The position numbers and the translations under genes are program-made. The notes beneath the pieces are model-generated. The model did no database searches. It worked only from the letters and a program-made list of their open reading frames with translations, and was not told the origin of the DNA. A stretch of DNA of 64,000 bases, taken from contig NZ_VTER01000007.1 of assembly GCF_008180445.1 (NCBI RefSeq), positions 62,001 through 126,000 of the forward strand, read 5' to 3'. Shown in pieces: positions 34,552 through 42,575 of this stretch; the first letter of the stretch is position 1; the number at the start of each line of letters is the position of its first letter. This DNA is from Bacillus_AB infantis_B (GTDB lineage: Bacteria; Bacillota; Bacilli; Bacillales; Cytobacillaceae).

Positions 34552-36225
34552 GTGAATAATAGAAAAAATGAAAGCATCAGGCTGATCGCCCTCGGCGGCG
34601 TCGGGGAAATCGGCAAAAATATGTACCTTGCAGTAGTGGATGAAGATCTGTTTGTCATCGACGCAGGGCTAATGTTTCCGGAGAACGAAATGCTTGGGAT
34701 TGATATCGTGATTCCGGATGTTTCCTATCTGGTACAGAATAAAGACAGAATCCGGGGCATTTTCCTGACACATGGACATGAGGACCATATTGGGGCTCTT
34801 TCTTATGTGCTTAAAAAGGTATCTGTCCCTGTCTATGGCACAAAGCTGACCCTTGCTTTGGCCAAGGCGAAGATGAAGGAGCAGGACTACAGGGGCAAAG
34901 CAGAACTGGTTGAAATCAATTCCGATTCTGTGCTTGAATTTGAACATTCGAGTGTATCTTTTTTCCGGACCAATCACAGCATCCCTGATTCAGTCGGGAT
35001 CTGCGTCCATACTTCAGAGGGAAGCATCGTCTACACCGGCGATTTTAAGTTTGACCAGGCTGCTCCTGAATTGTACAAAGCGGAGATTGGAAAAATGGCC
35101 GGAATCGGCGATAATGGGGTACTATGCCTTCTGTCAGACAGTACAGATGCAGAAAGGCCGGGATACTCAACATCCGAGGCAGTCGTGCAAAAAGCGATGG
35201 CACATGCATTCTACAGCGCAAAAGGAAGGGTCATCGCAGCCTGCTTTGCTTCTGATTTAATTCAGATCCAGCATATATTCGATGCGGCAGAGGAAAGCGG
35301 CAGGAAAGTTGCCGTGGCCGGGAAGAGCATCCAAAAGGTATATGACCTGGCAGTCCAGCTCGGTTATTTGGCTGTCAAAGATGACATCCTCATACCTTTA
35401 TCAGAGCTTGGCAGCTTCAGGGACCATGAAGTGGTCATCCTGACGGCCGGCTCCCAGGGCGAGCCGATCGAAGCGCTGCAGAAAATGGCGAAAAGGACCC
35501 ACAGGCAGGTGACGATCCAGGAGGGTGACACCGTCTACCTCGCTGCTGCCCCGATCAGGGGGGGAGAAGTGTTCATCTATAAGACGATGGATATGCTTTA
35601 CAGGGCCGGAGCGACCGTGATCACAGGAAAGAACAGTGCCACTGCATCAAGCCATGGAAGCCAGGAAGAATTGAAATTCATGATCAATCTGATGAAGCCG
35701 AAACATTTCATCCCTGTGCATGGAGAATATAAAACCCTGAAATCGCATGGAAAGCTAGCGGCAGAATGCGGGATCAGCCAGGACTCGATCCTGATTCCTG
35801 AAAAAGGGGATGTCTTTGAGATCAAGGATGGCAGAATCAAGCAAAGCGGCCGGGTGCCGGCAGGAAATGTACTCATTGACGGGATCGGCGTTGGTGATGT
35901 CGGGAATATCGTCCTGAGGGACAGAAGGCTGCTTTCACAGGACGGGATCTTGATCGTTGTCGTGACGCTGAACCGCCATGATAAGCAGATAGCGGCTGGG
36001 CCTGAAATCATTTCACGCGGTTTTGTATATGTGCGGGAATCTGAAAAGCTGCTGGTTCAGGCAGCCGATATGGTCAAGGAAATCGTCCATCGCGGCTCCC
36101 AGAGAGAAAGTTTTGACTGGGCTGCTGTCAAACAGGATATGCGCGACGAGCTCAATCAATTCTTCTACGAAAAAACAAAGCGCCGTCCGATGATCCTGCC
36201 GATCATCATGGAAGTGAAGCAATAG
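34552..36225 (+). CDS. rnjB: Ribonuclease J (at the rnjB position) with intact active site
   Basis: Metallo-beta-lactamase/beta-CASP ribonuclease, 557 aa, with 5'-3' exo- and endonuclease activity in the J family. Gene order dapA-X-tepA-ylzJ-spoIIIE is that of B. subtilis rnjB (RNase J2). Sequence: HGHEDHIG with H74, H76, D78 and H79; H142 in RTNHSIPDS; D164 in YTGDFKFD; H390 in PVHGEY. These are all the metal ligands of RNase J1. From memory, B. subtilis J2 reads HGHDENIG at the first motif. The start is GTG 34552 after TTGGAGGAGC. Whether a second RNase J exists in this genome cannot be seen. Confidence 0.93.
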   Translation: MNNRKNESIRLIALGGVGEIGKNMYLAVVDEDLFVIDAGLMFPENEMLGIDIVIPDVSYLVQNKDRIRGIFLTHGHEDHIGALSYVLKKVSVPVYGTKLTLALAKAKMKEQDYRGKAELVEINSDSVLEFEHSSVSFFRTNHSIPDSVGICVHTSEGSIVYTGDFKFDQAAPELYKAEIGKMAGIGDNGVLCLLSDSTDAERPGYSTSEAVVQKAMAHAFYSAKGRVIAACFASDLIQIQHIFDAAEESGRKVAVAGKSIQKVYDLAVQLGYLAVKDDILIPLSELGSFRDHEVVILTAGSQGEPIEALQKMAKRTHRQVTIQEGDTVYLAAAPIRGGEVFIYKTMDMLYRAGATVITGKNSATASSHGSQEELKFMINLMKPKHFIPVHGEYKTLKSHGKLAAECGISQDSILIPEKGDVFEIKDGRIKQSGRVPAGNVLIDGIGVGDVGNIVLRDRRLLSQDGILIVVVTLNRHDKQIAAGPEIISRGFVYVRESEKLLVQAADMVKEIVHRGSQRESFDWAAVKQDMRDELNQFFYEKTKRRPMILPIIMEVKQ

Positions 36226-36243
36226 ATTACAGCATATGTCTAG

Positions 36244-36278
36244 AGGCTATGAAGCAGCTGCTTCATGGCCTTTATTTT
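36244..36278 (+). terminator. Intrinsic terminator after rnjB
   Basis: AGGC-ATGAAGCAG pairs with CTGCTTCAT-GCCT (36244-36271 region), followed by TTATTTT. Confidence 0.75.
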
Positions 36279-36394
36279 GATTAAAACTGTAAATCTTCCC
36301 GCGCGAAAGAATTGCCCGTTTTTTGGCTGTGCCGGAATGAAAAAGGCATTGGCGTCCATACTAACGATATTAAGCCTTGAAAGGAGAATACAGG

Positions 36395-37147
36395 ATGGAT
36401 GAGAATTTTTTTCAAAATGCCAATGAAGGCGGAGGAAGCCCGGAACAGCCCAAGGAAGATAAACCATCTGCACTGATGGAAAAAATACAGCAGCTGGGCC
36501 AGACAAATGTGCCCCAGCTTTCGCAGGATACAACCATTCATTGTTTAACGATTGTCGGACAAATCGAAGGGCATCTTCAGCTGCCGCCGCAAAATAAAAC
36601 GACGAAATATGAGCATCTGATCCCCCAGATTGTAGCAATAGAGCAAAACCCGAAAATTGAAGGGCTGCTTGTGATCCTGAATACAGTGGGGGGAGACGTG
36701 GAGGCCGGGCTGGCCATTTCTGAAATGCTTGCTTCCCTTTCGAAGCCGACCGTATCAATCGTGCTTGGAGGCGGCCATAGCATCGGTGTTCCGATTGCTG
36801 TATCCTGCGACTATAGTTTTATAGCGGAAACGGCCACGATGACGATCCATCCGATCCGCCTGACAGGACTGGTCATCGGGGTGCCGCAGACTTTTGAATA
36901 TCTGGATAAGATGCAGGACAGGGTCATCAATTTTGTAACGGGGCATTCAAAGGTGTCAGAACAGAATTTCAAGGACCTGATGTTTGCAAAAGGGAATCTG
37001 ACAAGGGATATTGGAACGAATGTTGTCGGTGCAGATGCGGTATCCTGCGGCTTGATTGATGCAGTCGGCGGTGTCGGGCCTGCCCTTAAGAAGCTGAATG
37101 AGCTGATTGACCTGAACAAAGGCAAGGAAGAGGGGCTGGTGCAATGA
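36395..37147 (+). CDS. tepA: TepA, ClpP-like serine protease
   Basis: 250-aa ClpP/crotonase-fold protease (translocation-enhancing protein, YmfB in B. subtilis), cytoplasmic. B. subtilis TepA has been linked to protein export and to degradation of spore acid-soluble proteins at outgrowth. The nucleophile lies in GGGHSIGVPIAVS, with MTIHPIRLTG as the probable His region. Start ATG 36395 after AAAGGAGAA is preferred to the upstream in-frame TTG at 36377. Its stop overlaps ylzJ (ATGA). Confidence 0.93.
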   Translation: MDENFFQNANEGGGSPEQPKEDKPSALMEKIQQLGQTNVPQLSQDTTIHCLTIVGQIEGHLQLPPQNKTTKYEHLIPQIVAIEQNPKIEGLLVILNTVGGDVEAGLAISEMLASLSKPTVSIVLGGGHSIGVPIAVSCDYSFIAETATMTIHPIRLTGLVIGVPQTFEYLDKMQDRVINFVTGHSKVSEQNFKDLMFAKGNLTRDIGTNVVGADAVSCGLIDAVGGVGPALKKLNELIDLNKGKEEGLVQ

Positions 37148-37362
37148 TTTTATACACATCGATGCCCCAGGAATTGATTTTCCAGCCGGAAGAAAGCGCG
37201 TTTGCCAGACAGAAATTCCTTTCTTTTGAAGGGATACCTGTGCTTGCCGAAGCTGTCGGTGATATGCCCCAGCAATATACAGTGATCAGGGTCATGAGCA
37301 CAGACCCGAATCATTTTCTGGATGATAGATGCATGCCCGGTTCTAAAATTACAATAGTATAA
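37144..37362 (+). CDS. ylzJ: YlzJ-like conserved protein
   Basis: 72-aa protein matching the small YlzJ family found between tepA and spoIIIE in Bacillus. It begins MILYTSMPQELIFQPEE and contains SFEGIPVLAE and a repeated-turn C-terminus (SKITIV). Function is unknown. The 4-bp overlap with tepA implies coupled translation. Confidence 0.88.
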   Translation: MILYTSMPQELIFQPEESAFARQKFLSFEGIPVLAEAVGDMPQQYTVIRVMSTDPNHFLDDRCMPGSKITIV

Positions 37363-37383
37363 CCCAAAATCCGGGCTATATGC

Positions 37384-37400
37384 TATAATATTGTTATAAT
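37384..37400 (+). promoter_or_regulatory. Two extended -10 elements before spoIIIE
   Basis: TGC-TATAAT (-10 at 37384-37389) and TGT-TATAAT (37395-37400) lie 11 bp apart, each with the TGn extension. No good -35 is seen for either. They would initiate transcription about 225-235 bp before spoIIIE. Confidence 0.5.
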
Positions 37401-37407
37401 ACTAAGA

Positions 37408-37425
37408 GCAGCCATATGGCTGCTT
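37408..37425 (+). other. Hairpin just after the spoIIIE promoter
   Basis: AGCAGCCA (37408-37415) pairs with TGGCTGCT (37418-37425), followed by TTCCTT. By position it would lie at the very 5' end of the spoIIIE transcript or terminate ylzJ read-through. Confidence 0.5.
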
Positions 37426-37518
37426 TCCTTGTAATGCTGCGGCTTTCAAGGAAGCAGCGGTGCGGCCGGATTGCCGGGATGGAGAAAGGGCAGTTCCGTT
37501 TATGCTCCGCCTTTTTAG

Positions 37519-37552
37519 GGCTCGGCAGTCTGCCGGGTTTTCTTTGTTTTTA
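37519..37552 (+). terminator. Terminator-like stem in the spoIIIE leader
   Basis: CGGCA (37523-37527) pairs with TGCCG (37531-37535) around GTC, followed by GGTTTTCTTTGTTTTT. It is short but T-rich downstream and could attenuate spoIIIE. Confidence 0.5.
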
Positions 37553-37632
37553 AGGTGAGTGTCGGACGTCTGCCGCATGCCGGCTGAGGCAATAATGAAT
37601 CAGGATAGAAATCTGCAGTACAGGGTGATGAA

Positions 37633-39987
37633 ATGGCAAAAAGAAAAAGAAGGCAATCGAAGAGCAAAGAAAAACTGAAAAAAACCGTGCAATATGAACT
37701 GACTGGATTGATCATGATTGCCCTGTCAGTGATTTCAATAGCAAAACTCGGTGCGGTCGGGACATCGATCGTCATGTTCTTCCGTTTTTTCATGGGAGAA
37801 TGGTACATACTGGGGCTTTTGGGGATGGCTGTGTATGGAGGATATCTGATGTGGAAAAGGGAACGGCCGTATCTTTTCCATACAAAGCTGATGGGGCTGT
37901 ACCTGGTCATCGCTTCCATGCTTCTTCTTAGCCATGTGACACTTTTCCAGCTGCTTTCAAACGGCGGCAAGTTTGAAGATCCGAGCGTCATCGGCAACAC
38001 ATGGGAGCTATTCTGGATGGAGGCAGGCGGCGAAACGAGCACGACCGATCTCGGCGGCGGGATGGTTGGCTCGGTGCTGTTTGCGATGTCTTACTTTTTG
38101 TTTGATGAAGCGGGCACAAAGCTGATTGCTGCATTACTGATTATAATCGGGCTCGTGCTGCTGACCGGAAAGACCTTTGGGGAAGCGGCAGGCAAGCTGT
38201 TCATCTCCATTTGGGGCTTCATCAAAAAGCAATGGGAAGCGTTTTTGGAAGATATGAAGGAATCGAAGCGGAAGTTCCGTGAAAGAAGCGATGAGCGGAG
38301 GCAGAGGCAGGAAGAGCTTCGCCAGTCAGCCGAAGAGCGGGAGCCTGAACCGTCCGTCAATATGGCCCAGCCGCTGCCGGCTGAAGAAGAGCCTTCGCCT
38401 GAGCCGATCATTTCAAGCTTCGCTGAGCGGGCATACCAGCAGCAGCCTGAACCCGTGAAGGATGCCGCAAAGCGAAAGTCCAAGACAGGAGGCGAAGAGG
38501 CAGCAGAGGATGAGTCTGCACCAGCCATCACTTTTACGGAAGTGGAGAATGTGGAGAATATCGACTATGAGCTTCCTCCGCTGAGCCTCCTCACTATGCC
38601 GAGGCAGGCGGATCAAAGCGGTGAGTATGAACAGATACATGCCAATGCCGCCAAGCTTGAGCGCACCTTCCAGAGCTTTGGGGTTAAGGCCCGGGTCACT
38701 CAGGTCCATTTGGGTCCTGCAGTAACCAAGTATGAGGTCCATCCCGATGTGGGCGTGAAGGTAAGCAAAATTGTAAGTTTAAGTGATGACCTGGCCCTTG
38801 CCCTTGCAGCAAAGGGAATCAGGATCGAGGCGCCGATCCCTGGCAAATCTGCGGTGGGGATTGAAGTGCCGAATACAGAGGTTGCCATGGTGTCCCTGCG
38901 TGAAGTGCTCGAATCCAAGCAGAACGACAGGCCGGACAGCAAGCTGATGATCGGCCTTGGCCGCGATATCACCGGCGAAGCTGTCCTGGCTGAGCTGAAT
39001 AAGATGCCCCATCTGCTTGTTGCCGGGGCAACGGGCAGCGGGAAAAGTGTCTGCATCAATGGCATTATCACAAGCATCCTGATGCGCGCCAAGCCGCATG
39101 AAGTGAAATTGATGATGATCGACCCGAAAATGGTCGAGCTGAATGTGTATAACGGTGCACCCCATCTGCTGGCACCTGTTGTCACCGATCCAAAGAAAGC
39201 GTCACAGGCGCTGAAAAAAGTGGTCAGTGAGATGGAGCGGCGCTATGAACTATTTTCCCATACAGGGACCCGGAACATTGAAGGCTATAATGAGCATGTT
39301 AAACGCCATAATGCAGAAGAAGAGGCACAGCAGCCCCTCCTGCCTTATATCGTTGTCATTGTGGACGAGCTGGCAGACCTGATGATGGTGGCGTCCTCGG
39401 ACGTTGAGGATGCCATCACCAGGCTCGCACAGATGGCGAGGGCCGCAGGGATCCATTTGATCATCGCGACCCAGCGTCCATCTGTAGATGTCATCACAGG
39501 GGTCATCAAGGCGAATATTCCTTCAAGGATCGCTTTTGCTGTATCCTCCATGACAGATTCCAGGACCATCCTGGACATGGGCGGCGCGGAAAAACTCCTT
39601 GGCCGGGGGGATATGCTCTTCCTTCCTGTCGGCGCTTCTAAGCCGGTCAGGGTCCAGGGCGCTTTTCTTTCTGATGAAGAAGTAGAAGAGGTAGTCGATT
39701 TCGTCATTTCCCAGCAGAAAGCGCAGTATCAGGAAGAGATGATCCCCGATGATGTGCCGGAAACAGCGTCAGAGGTTGATGACGACCTTTACGAAGAAGC
39801 GGTGGAGCTGATTGTGGAGATGCAGACTGCATCCGTCAGCATGCTTCAGAGGCGCTTCAGGATCGGCTACACCCGGGCGGCAAGGCTCATTGATGAAATG
39901 GAGCTGAGGGGGATTGTAGGACCATACGAAGGCAGCAAGCCAAGGGCGGTCCTGGTTGCCAAGGCATCAGAGGAAGCAAGTTCATAA
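37633..39987 (+). CDS. spoIIIE: DNA translocase SpoIIIE (FtsK family)
   Basis: Pumps the forespore chromosome across the division septum and clears trapped DNA in vegetative cells. At 784 aa it matches B. subtilis SpoIIIE. Layout: basic N-terminus (MAKRKRRQSKSKEK), about four membrane helices within residues 23-175, a Glu/Pro/Arg-rich linker, then the alpha, beta and gamma motor domains. Walker A is GATGSGKS (465-472), Walker B VIVDELADLM, and the C-terminal winged helix gamma domain (TASVSMLQRRFRIGYTRAARLID) reads DNA polarity sequences. The start follows AGGGTGATG. Confidence 0.96.
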   Translation: MAKRKRRQSKSKEKLKKTVQYELTGLIMIALSVISIAKLGAVGTSIVMFFRFFMGEWYILGLLGMAVYGGYLMWKRERPYLFHTKLMGLYLVIASMLLLSHVTLFQLLSNGGKFEDPSVIGNTWELFWMEAGGETSTTDLGGGMVGSVLFAMSYFLFDEAGTKLIAALLIIIGLVLLTGKTFGEAAGKLFISIWGFIKKQWEAFLEDMKESKRKFRERSDERRQRQEELRQSAEEREPEPSVNMAQPLPAEEEPSPEPIISSFAERAYQQQPEPVKDAAKRKSKTGGEEAAEDESAPAITFTEVENVENIDYELPPLSLLTMPRQADQSGEYEQIHANAAKLERTFQSFGVKARVTQVHLGPAVTKYEVHPDVGVKVSKIVSLSDDLALALAAKGIRIEAPIPGKSAVGIEVPNTEVAMVSLREVLESKQNDRPDSKLMIGLGRDITGEAVLAELNKMPHLLVAGATGSGKSVCINGIITSILMRAKPHEVKLMMIDPKMVELNVYNGAPHLLAPVVTDPKKASQALKKVVSEMERRYELFSHTGTRNIEGYNEHVKRHNAEEEAQQPLLPYIVVIVDELADLMMVASSDVEDAITRLAQMARAAGIHLIIATQRPSVDVITGVIKANIPSRIAFAVSSMTDSRTILDMGGAEKLLGRGDMLFLPVGASKPVRVQGAFLSDEEVEEVVDFVISQQKAQYQEEMIPDDVPETASEVDDDLYEEAVELIVEMQTASVSMLQRRFRIGYTRAARLIDEMELRGIVGPYEGSKPRAVLVAKASEEASS

Positions 39988-39995
39988 GTGGAAGA

Positions 39996-40028
39996 AGACC
40001 GGTCCAGGGTGGCCGGTTTTTTTTAGCT
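39996..40028 (+). terminator. Intrinsic terminator after spoIIIE
   Basis: GACCGG pairs with CCGGTT (39997-40018) across an imperfect stem, then a T8 run. Confidence 0.8.
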
Positions 40029-40070
40029 TAAAAAAAGATAGCAGAACAGCAGCGAATAAGGTTATACTAT

Positions 40071-40084
40071 TAAAAGCGCTTTCA
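40071..40084 (+). promoter_or_regulatory. CcpA (cre)-like site, ymfC upstream region
   Basis: On the - strand TGAAAGCGCTTTTA matches the cre consensus TGNAARCGNWWWCA with one mismatch. It sits two bases after a TATACT (40063-40068) that could be a -10, a position suited to road-block repression. Confidence 0.45.
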
Positions 40085-40170
40085 TAATATTGGAGGGCCG
40101 GCACTGTTTTTATAGTCAGCGAGTCTTGCACAATGGAAGAACTTTCAATTTAGTTAGGGAATAAATAACA

Positions 40171-40184
40171 GGAAAGCGCTTAAA
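40171..40184 (+). promoter_or_regulatory. Second, weaker cre-like site before ymfC
   Basis: GGAAAGCGCTTAAA matches the cre consensus with two mismatches and shares the AAAGCGCTT core with the site 100 bp upstream. The 405-bp gap 39988-40392 otherwise holds a terminator, a promoter and a palindrome. Confidence 0.35.
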
Positions 40185-40291
40185 AAAGAATGGTTTTTCC
40201 TAGTATTGCCGTTTCTGAATCGGGTGATTTTTAAGTGTTTTCTGATAAAGGGATTCAAACCACCTTTTTTCGACAAATTCTCGAAATTCTA

Positions 40292-40320
40292 TTTATTTAT
40301 TAAATAAAAAGTGTTATAGT
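40292..40320 (+). promoter_or_regulatory. SigA promoter for ymfC
   Basis: TTTATT (40292-40297), 17 bp, TATAGT (40315-40320) with a TGT extension. Confidence 0.58.
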
Positions 40321-40345
40321 ATTTTCGATTAGTAGGAATCATTAA

Positions 40346-40363
40346 ACATCAGAGGTCTGATGT
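40346..40363 (+). promoter_or_regulatory. Perfect palindrome, likely GntR-type operator
   Basis: ACATCAGA-GG-TCTGATGT is an exact 8-bp dyad about 20 nt downstream of the predicted ymfC transcription start and 30 bp before its start codon. Symmetry, size and placement suit autorepression by the adjacent GntR regulator. It could also form a short RNA hairpin. Confidence 0.5.
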
Positions 40364-40392
40364 CTTGAGAACAAAGGTTGGAGGAACCCTGC

Positions 40393-41118
40393 ATGTCAAT
40401 TAAGTCAGATAACCGGCATCTATACCTGCAAGTCATCGATCGATTAAAGCAGGACATTGAAGAAGGGCTCTATAAAGAAAGAGAAAAGCTTCCTTCTGAA
40501 TTTGACCTTGCAAAGCAGCTTGGAGTAAGCAGAGCTACACTGCGTGAAGCGCTCCGTATTCTTGAAGAAGAAAACGTGATTATCCGCAGGCATGGTGTAG
40601 GAACCTTTGTGAATGCAAAGCCTCTCTTCACTTCAGGAATCGAGCAGCTTAACAGCGTGACAAATATGATTCTGCAGGCAGGGATGAAACCAGGAACCGT
40701 ATTCTTAAGCTCAGTCACTCAGGGGCCGACCGAAGAGGATGTGCGCCGTTTCTCATGTTCAGCGGAGGAAGGGATTGTGGTTATCGAAAGGGTCAGGACA
40801 GCGAATGGGGAGCCTGTGGTCTACTGTGTGGACAAGCTGCCGGAAAAGATTCTTCCGGAAAGCTTCACGCACGACCAGGAATCGATTTTTAATGTGCTCG
40901 AAGAAGAAGCCAATAAAAAAATCACCTATGCCGTTGCCCAGATCGAACCGATCGGCTACCACGAGAAGATTTCCCCGATTCTCGAATGTGAACCGGAAAC
41001 TGCACTGCTTGTGTTAAAGCAGATGCATTACGACGAAATGGATGAACCAGTCCTTTACTCGGTGAATTATTTTAAGGCCGACAAGTTCAGCTTCCATGTC
41101 CTTCGCAGGAGAATATAA
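40393..41118 (+). CDS. ymfC: GntR/HutC-family transcriptional regulator (YmfC/NupR-like)
   Basis: 241-aa regulator. The N-terminal winged helix (YLQVIDRLKQDIEEGLYKE, REKLPSEFDLAKQLGVSRATLREALRILEEE) is typical GntR. The C-terminal part is a UTRA ligand-binding domain of the HutC subfamily (VVYCVDKLPEKILP, MHYDEMDEPVLYSVNYF). It sits directly upstream of the nucleoside importer genes without a terminator between, so it very likely controls them; GntR proteins beside nup operons have been called NupR. ATG 40393 follows TTGGAGGA. The ligand is not determinable here. Confidence 0.9.
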   Translation: MSIKSDNRHLYLQVIDRLKQDIEEGLYKEREKLPSEFDLAKQLGVSRATLREALRILEEENVIIRRHGVGTFVNAKPLFTSGIEQLNSVTNMILQAGMKPGTVFLSSVTQGPTEEDVRRFSCSAEEGIVVIERVRTANGEPVVYCVDKLPEKILPESFTHDQESIFNVLEEEANKKITYAVAQIEPIGYHEKISPILECEPETALLVLKQMHYDEMDEPVLYSVNYFKADKFSFHVLRRRI

Positions 41119-41132
41119 TTTTTTTGCGGAAG

Positions 41133-41146
41133 TGAAAGCGAAAACA
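41133..41146 (+). promoter_or_regulatory. Perfect-consensus CcpA site (cre) before nupN
   Basis: TGAAAGCGAAAACA matches TGNAARCGNWWWCA at every position. It lies 26-39 bp upstream of the proposed -10 of nupN, implying carbon catabolite control of the nucleoside importer. Confidence 0.65.
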
Positions 41147-41151
41147 AATCT

Positions 41152-41166
41152 GTTTTTCAGAATATT
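41152..41166 (+). promoter_or_regulatory. CodY-box-like site before nupN
   Basis: GTTTTTCAGAATATT matches the CodY consensus AATTTTCWGAAAATT at 12 of 15 positions and abuts the -10 region. CodY is known to repress guanosine uptake genes (nupNOPQ) in B. subtilis, which supports the call. Confidence 0.55.
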
Positions 41167-41168
41167 CC

Positions 41169-41177
41169 TGCTAAAAT
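41169..41177 (+). promoter_or_regulatory. Extended -10 of the nupN promoter
   Basis: TGC followed by TAAAAT (41172-41177). No strong -35 is visible; the region that should contain it is occupied by the CodY-like site. Confidence 0.45.
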
Positions 41178-41207
41178 TTCAAACAAATTCCTTGGGGGGT
41201 ACAAACC

Positions 41208-42305
41208 TTGAAAAAGCGTAAATTTGGTTTGGCGATGTCACTTGTTCTTGCAGCCGGCACGATTCTTGGTGCATGCGGAAACAATGATGAAAAAGACGAT
41301 GCAACTGGTGAAGGCGGCACAGACAAAGAAAAAGCATTCTCTGTTGCAATGGTAACTGATGTCGGCGGTGTTGATGATAAATCATTCAACCAATCTGCCT
41401 GGGAAGGTCTTAAGGCATTTGGTGAAGAAAACGGCCTGGAAAAAGGCAAAGGCGGCTTTGACTATCTTCAGTCACAATCAGACGCTGATTATGCAACAAA
41501 CCTGAACAACCTTGTTCGCCAGGACTTTGATGTAGTGTTCGGTATCGGATTCATGATGCAGGGAGCTGTTGATGAAATCGCTCAGCAGCAGAAAGATGCA
41601 CACTTCGCGATCGTTGATGCAGAAGTACAGCAGCCTAACGTTGCAAGCATCCTTTTCAAAGAGCAGGAAGCTTCTTTCCTTGCCGGGATCGCAGCTGGCC
41701 TAACAACTAAATCAAACAAAATCGGCTTCATCGGCGGTATTGAAGGAGCAGTTATCGAGCGCTTCGAATCCGGCTTCCTTGCAGGTGTACAGGCGATCAA
41801 CCCTGAAGCACAAGTAGATGTACAGTACGCTGGCGCATTTGATAAAGCTGAACTTGGCCAGACAATTGCTGCTAAGATGTACTCTTCTGGAGCAGATGTT
41901 ATTTTCCACGCTGCCGGAGGAACTGGTAACGGACTATTCAAAGAAGCACGCGACCTTAAGCAGAAAGATCCTTCTAAAGAAATCTGGGCAATCGGCGTTG
42001 ACTCCGACCAGACAGCTGAAGGTGTTGTCGGCGACCATAACGTCATCATCACTTCTGCACTCAAGCGCGTTGACAATGCAGTGAAAGACCTTTCAACAAA
42101 AGCTATGGAAGGAAACTTCCCTGGCGGCGAAATCACTACTTACGGTTTAGCTGAAGACGGTGTAGGCCTTGCAGAAATCAATGAAGAAGTTTCTGTGAAA
42201 TCCGACATTGAAGCTGCTGTAACTGAGTGGCAGGATAAAATCAAGAGCGGCGATGTTGTTGTACCTGGTACAAGAGCTGAGCTGGAAAACTTCAAGGCTG
42301 AATAA
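41208..42305 (+). CDS. nupN: BMP-family nucleoside-binding lipoprotein
   Basis: Substrate-binding component of a nucleoside ABC importer, anchored outside the membrane as a lipoprotein. 365 aa with signal peptide MKKRKFGLAMSLVLAAGTIL and lipobox LGAC. The mature part is a Bmp/PnrA-like periplasmic-binding fold (MVTDVGGVDDKSFNQSAWEG at the N-lobe; IWAIGVDSDQTAEG near the hinge). The start is TTG 41208 after GGGGGG. Guanosine or a general purine nucleoside is the likely ligand by analogy with B. subtilis NupN. Confidence 0.93.
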   Translation: MKKRKFGLAMSLVLAAGTILGACGNNDEKDDATGEGGTDKEKAFSVAMVTDVGGVDDKSFNQSAWEGLKAFGEENGLEKGKGGFDYLQSQSDADYATNLNNLVRQDFDVVFGIGFMMQGAVDEIAQQQKDAHFAIVDAEVQQPNVASILFKEQEASFLAGIAAGLTTKSNKIGFIGGIEGAVIERFESGFLAGVQAINPEAQVDVQYAGAFDKAELGQTIAAKMYSSGADVIFHAAGGTGNGLFKEARDLKQKDPSKEIWAIGVDSDQTAEGVVGDHNVIITSALKRVDNAVKDLSTKAMEGNFPGGEITTYGLAEDGVGLAEINEEVSVKSDIEAAVTEWQDKIKSGDVVVPGTRAELENFKAE

Positions 42306-42311
42306 TACAAA

Positions 42312-42351
42312 AAGGGAATAAGGGGGTTGTAAGGCCCACTTATTCCTTTTT
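42312..42351 (+). terminator. Intrinsic (leaky?) terminator after nupN
   Basis: GGAATAAG (42315-42322) pairs with CTTATTCC (42339-42346), extended by G/C pairs, then TTTTT. Its position inside the importer operon suggests partial termination that raises the ratio of binding protein to membrane parts. Confidence 0.75.
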
Positions 42352-42472
42352 AATGCAAATTGCAGGCTGGAACATTAATTGAAGAGCAGAATGATTCTGC
42401 CTTTCACTTAGTGTTTTAGATATCTTCTCTGAAATATAGATGTTTAAGAAACCTTGAAAACCGGAATGCAAA

Positions 42473-42511
42473 GCCGCAGGCCGGAGGAATCGGCACCTGC
42501 CGGATTTTTTT
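42473..42511 (+). terminator. Second terminator-like stem between nupN and nupO
   Basis: CCGCAGG-CCG pairs with CGG-CCTGCCGG (one bulge), followed by a T7 run to 42511. A smaller palindrome, GCAGAAT-G-ATTCTGC (42386-42400), lies upstream. The 270-bp gap thus has several stems before nupO. Confidence 0.7.
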
Positions 42512-42575
42512 ACAGCTTCTAAGGTATGACCTCTTACTACTATATTTTCTATTAATTTGTGCGAGGAGTGGAAGA

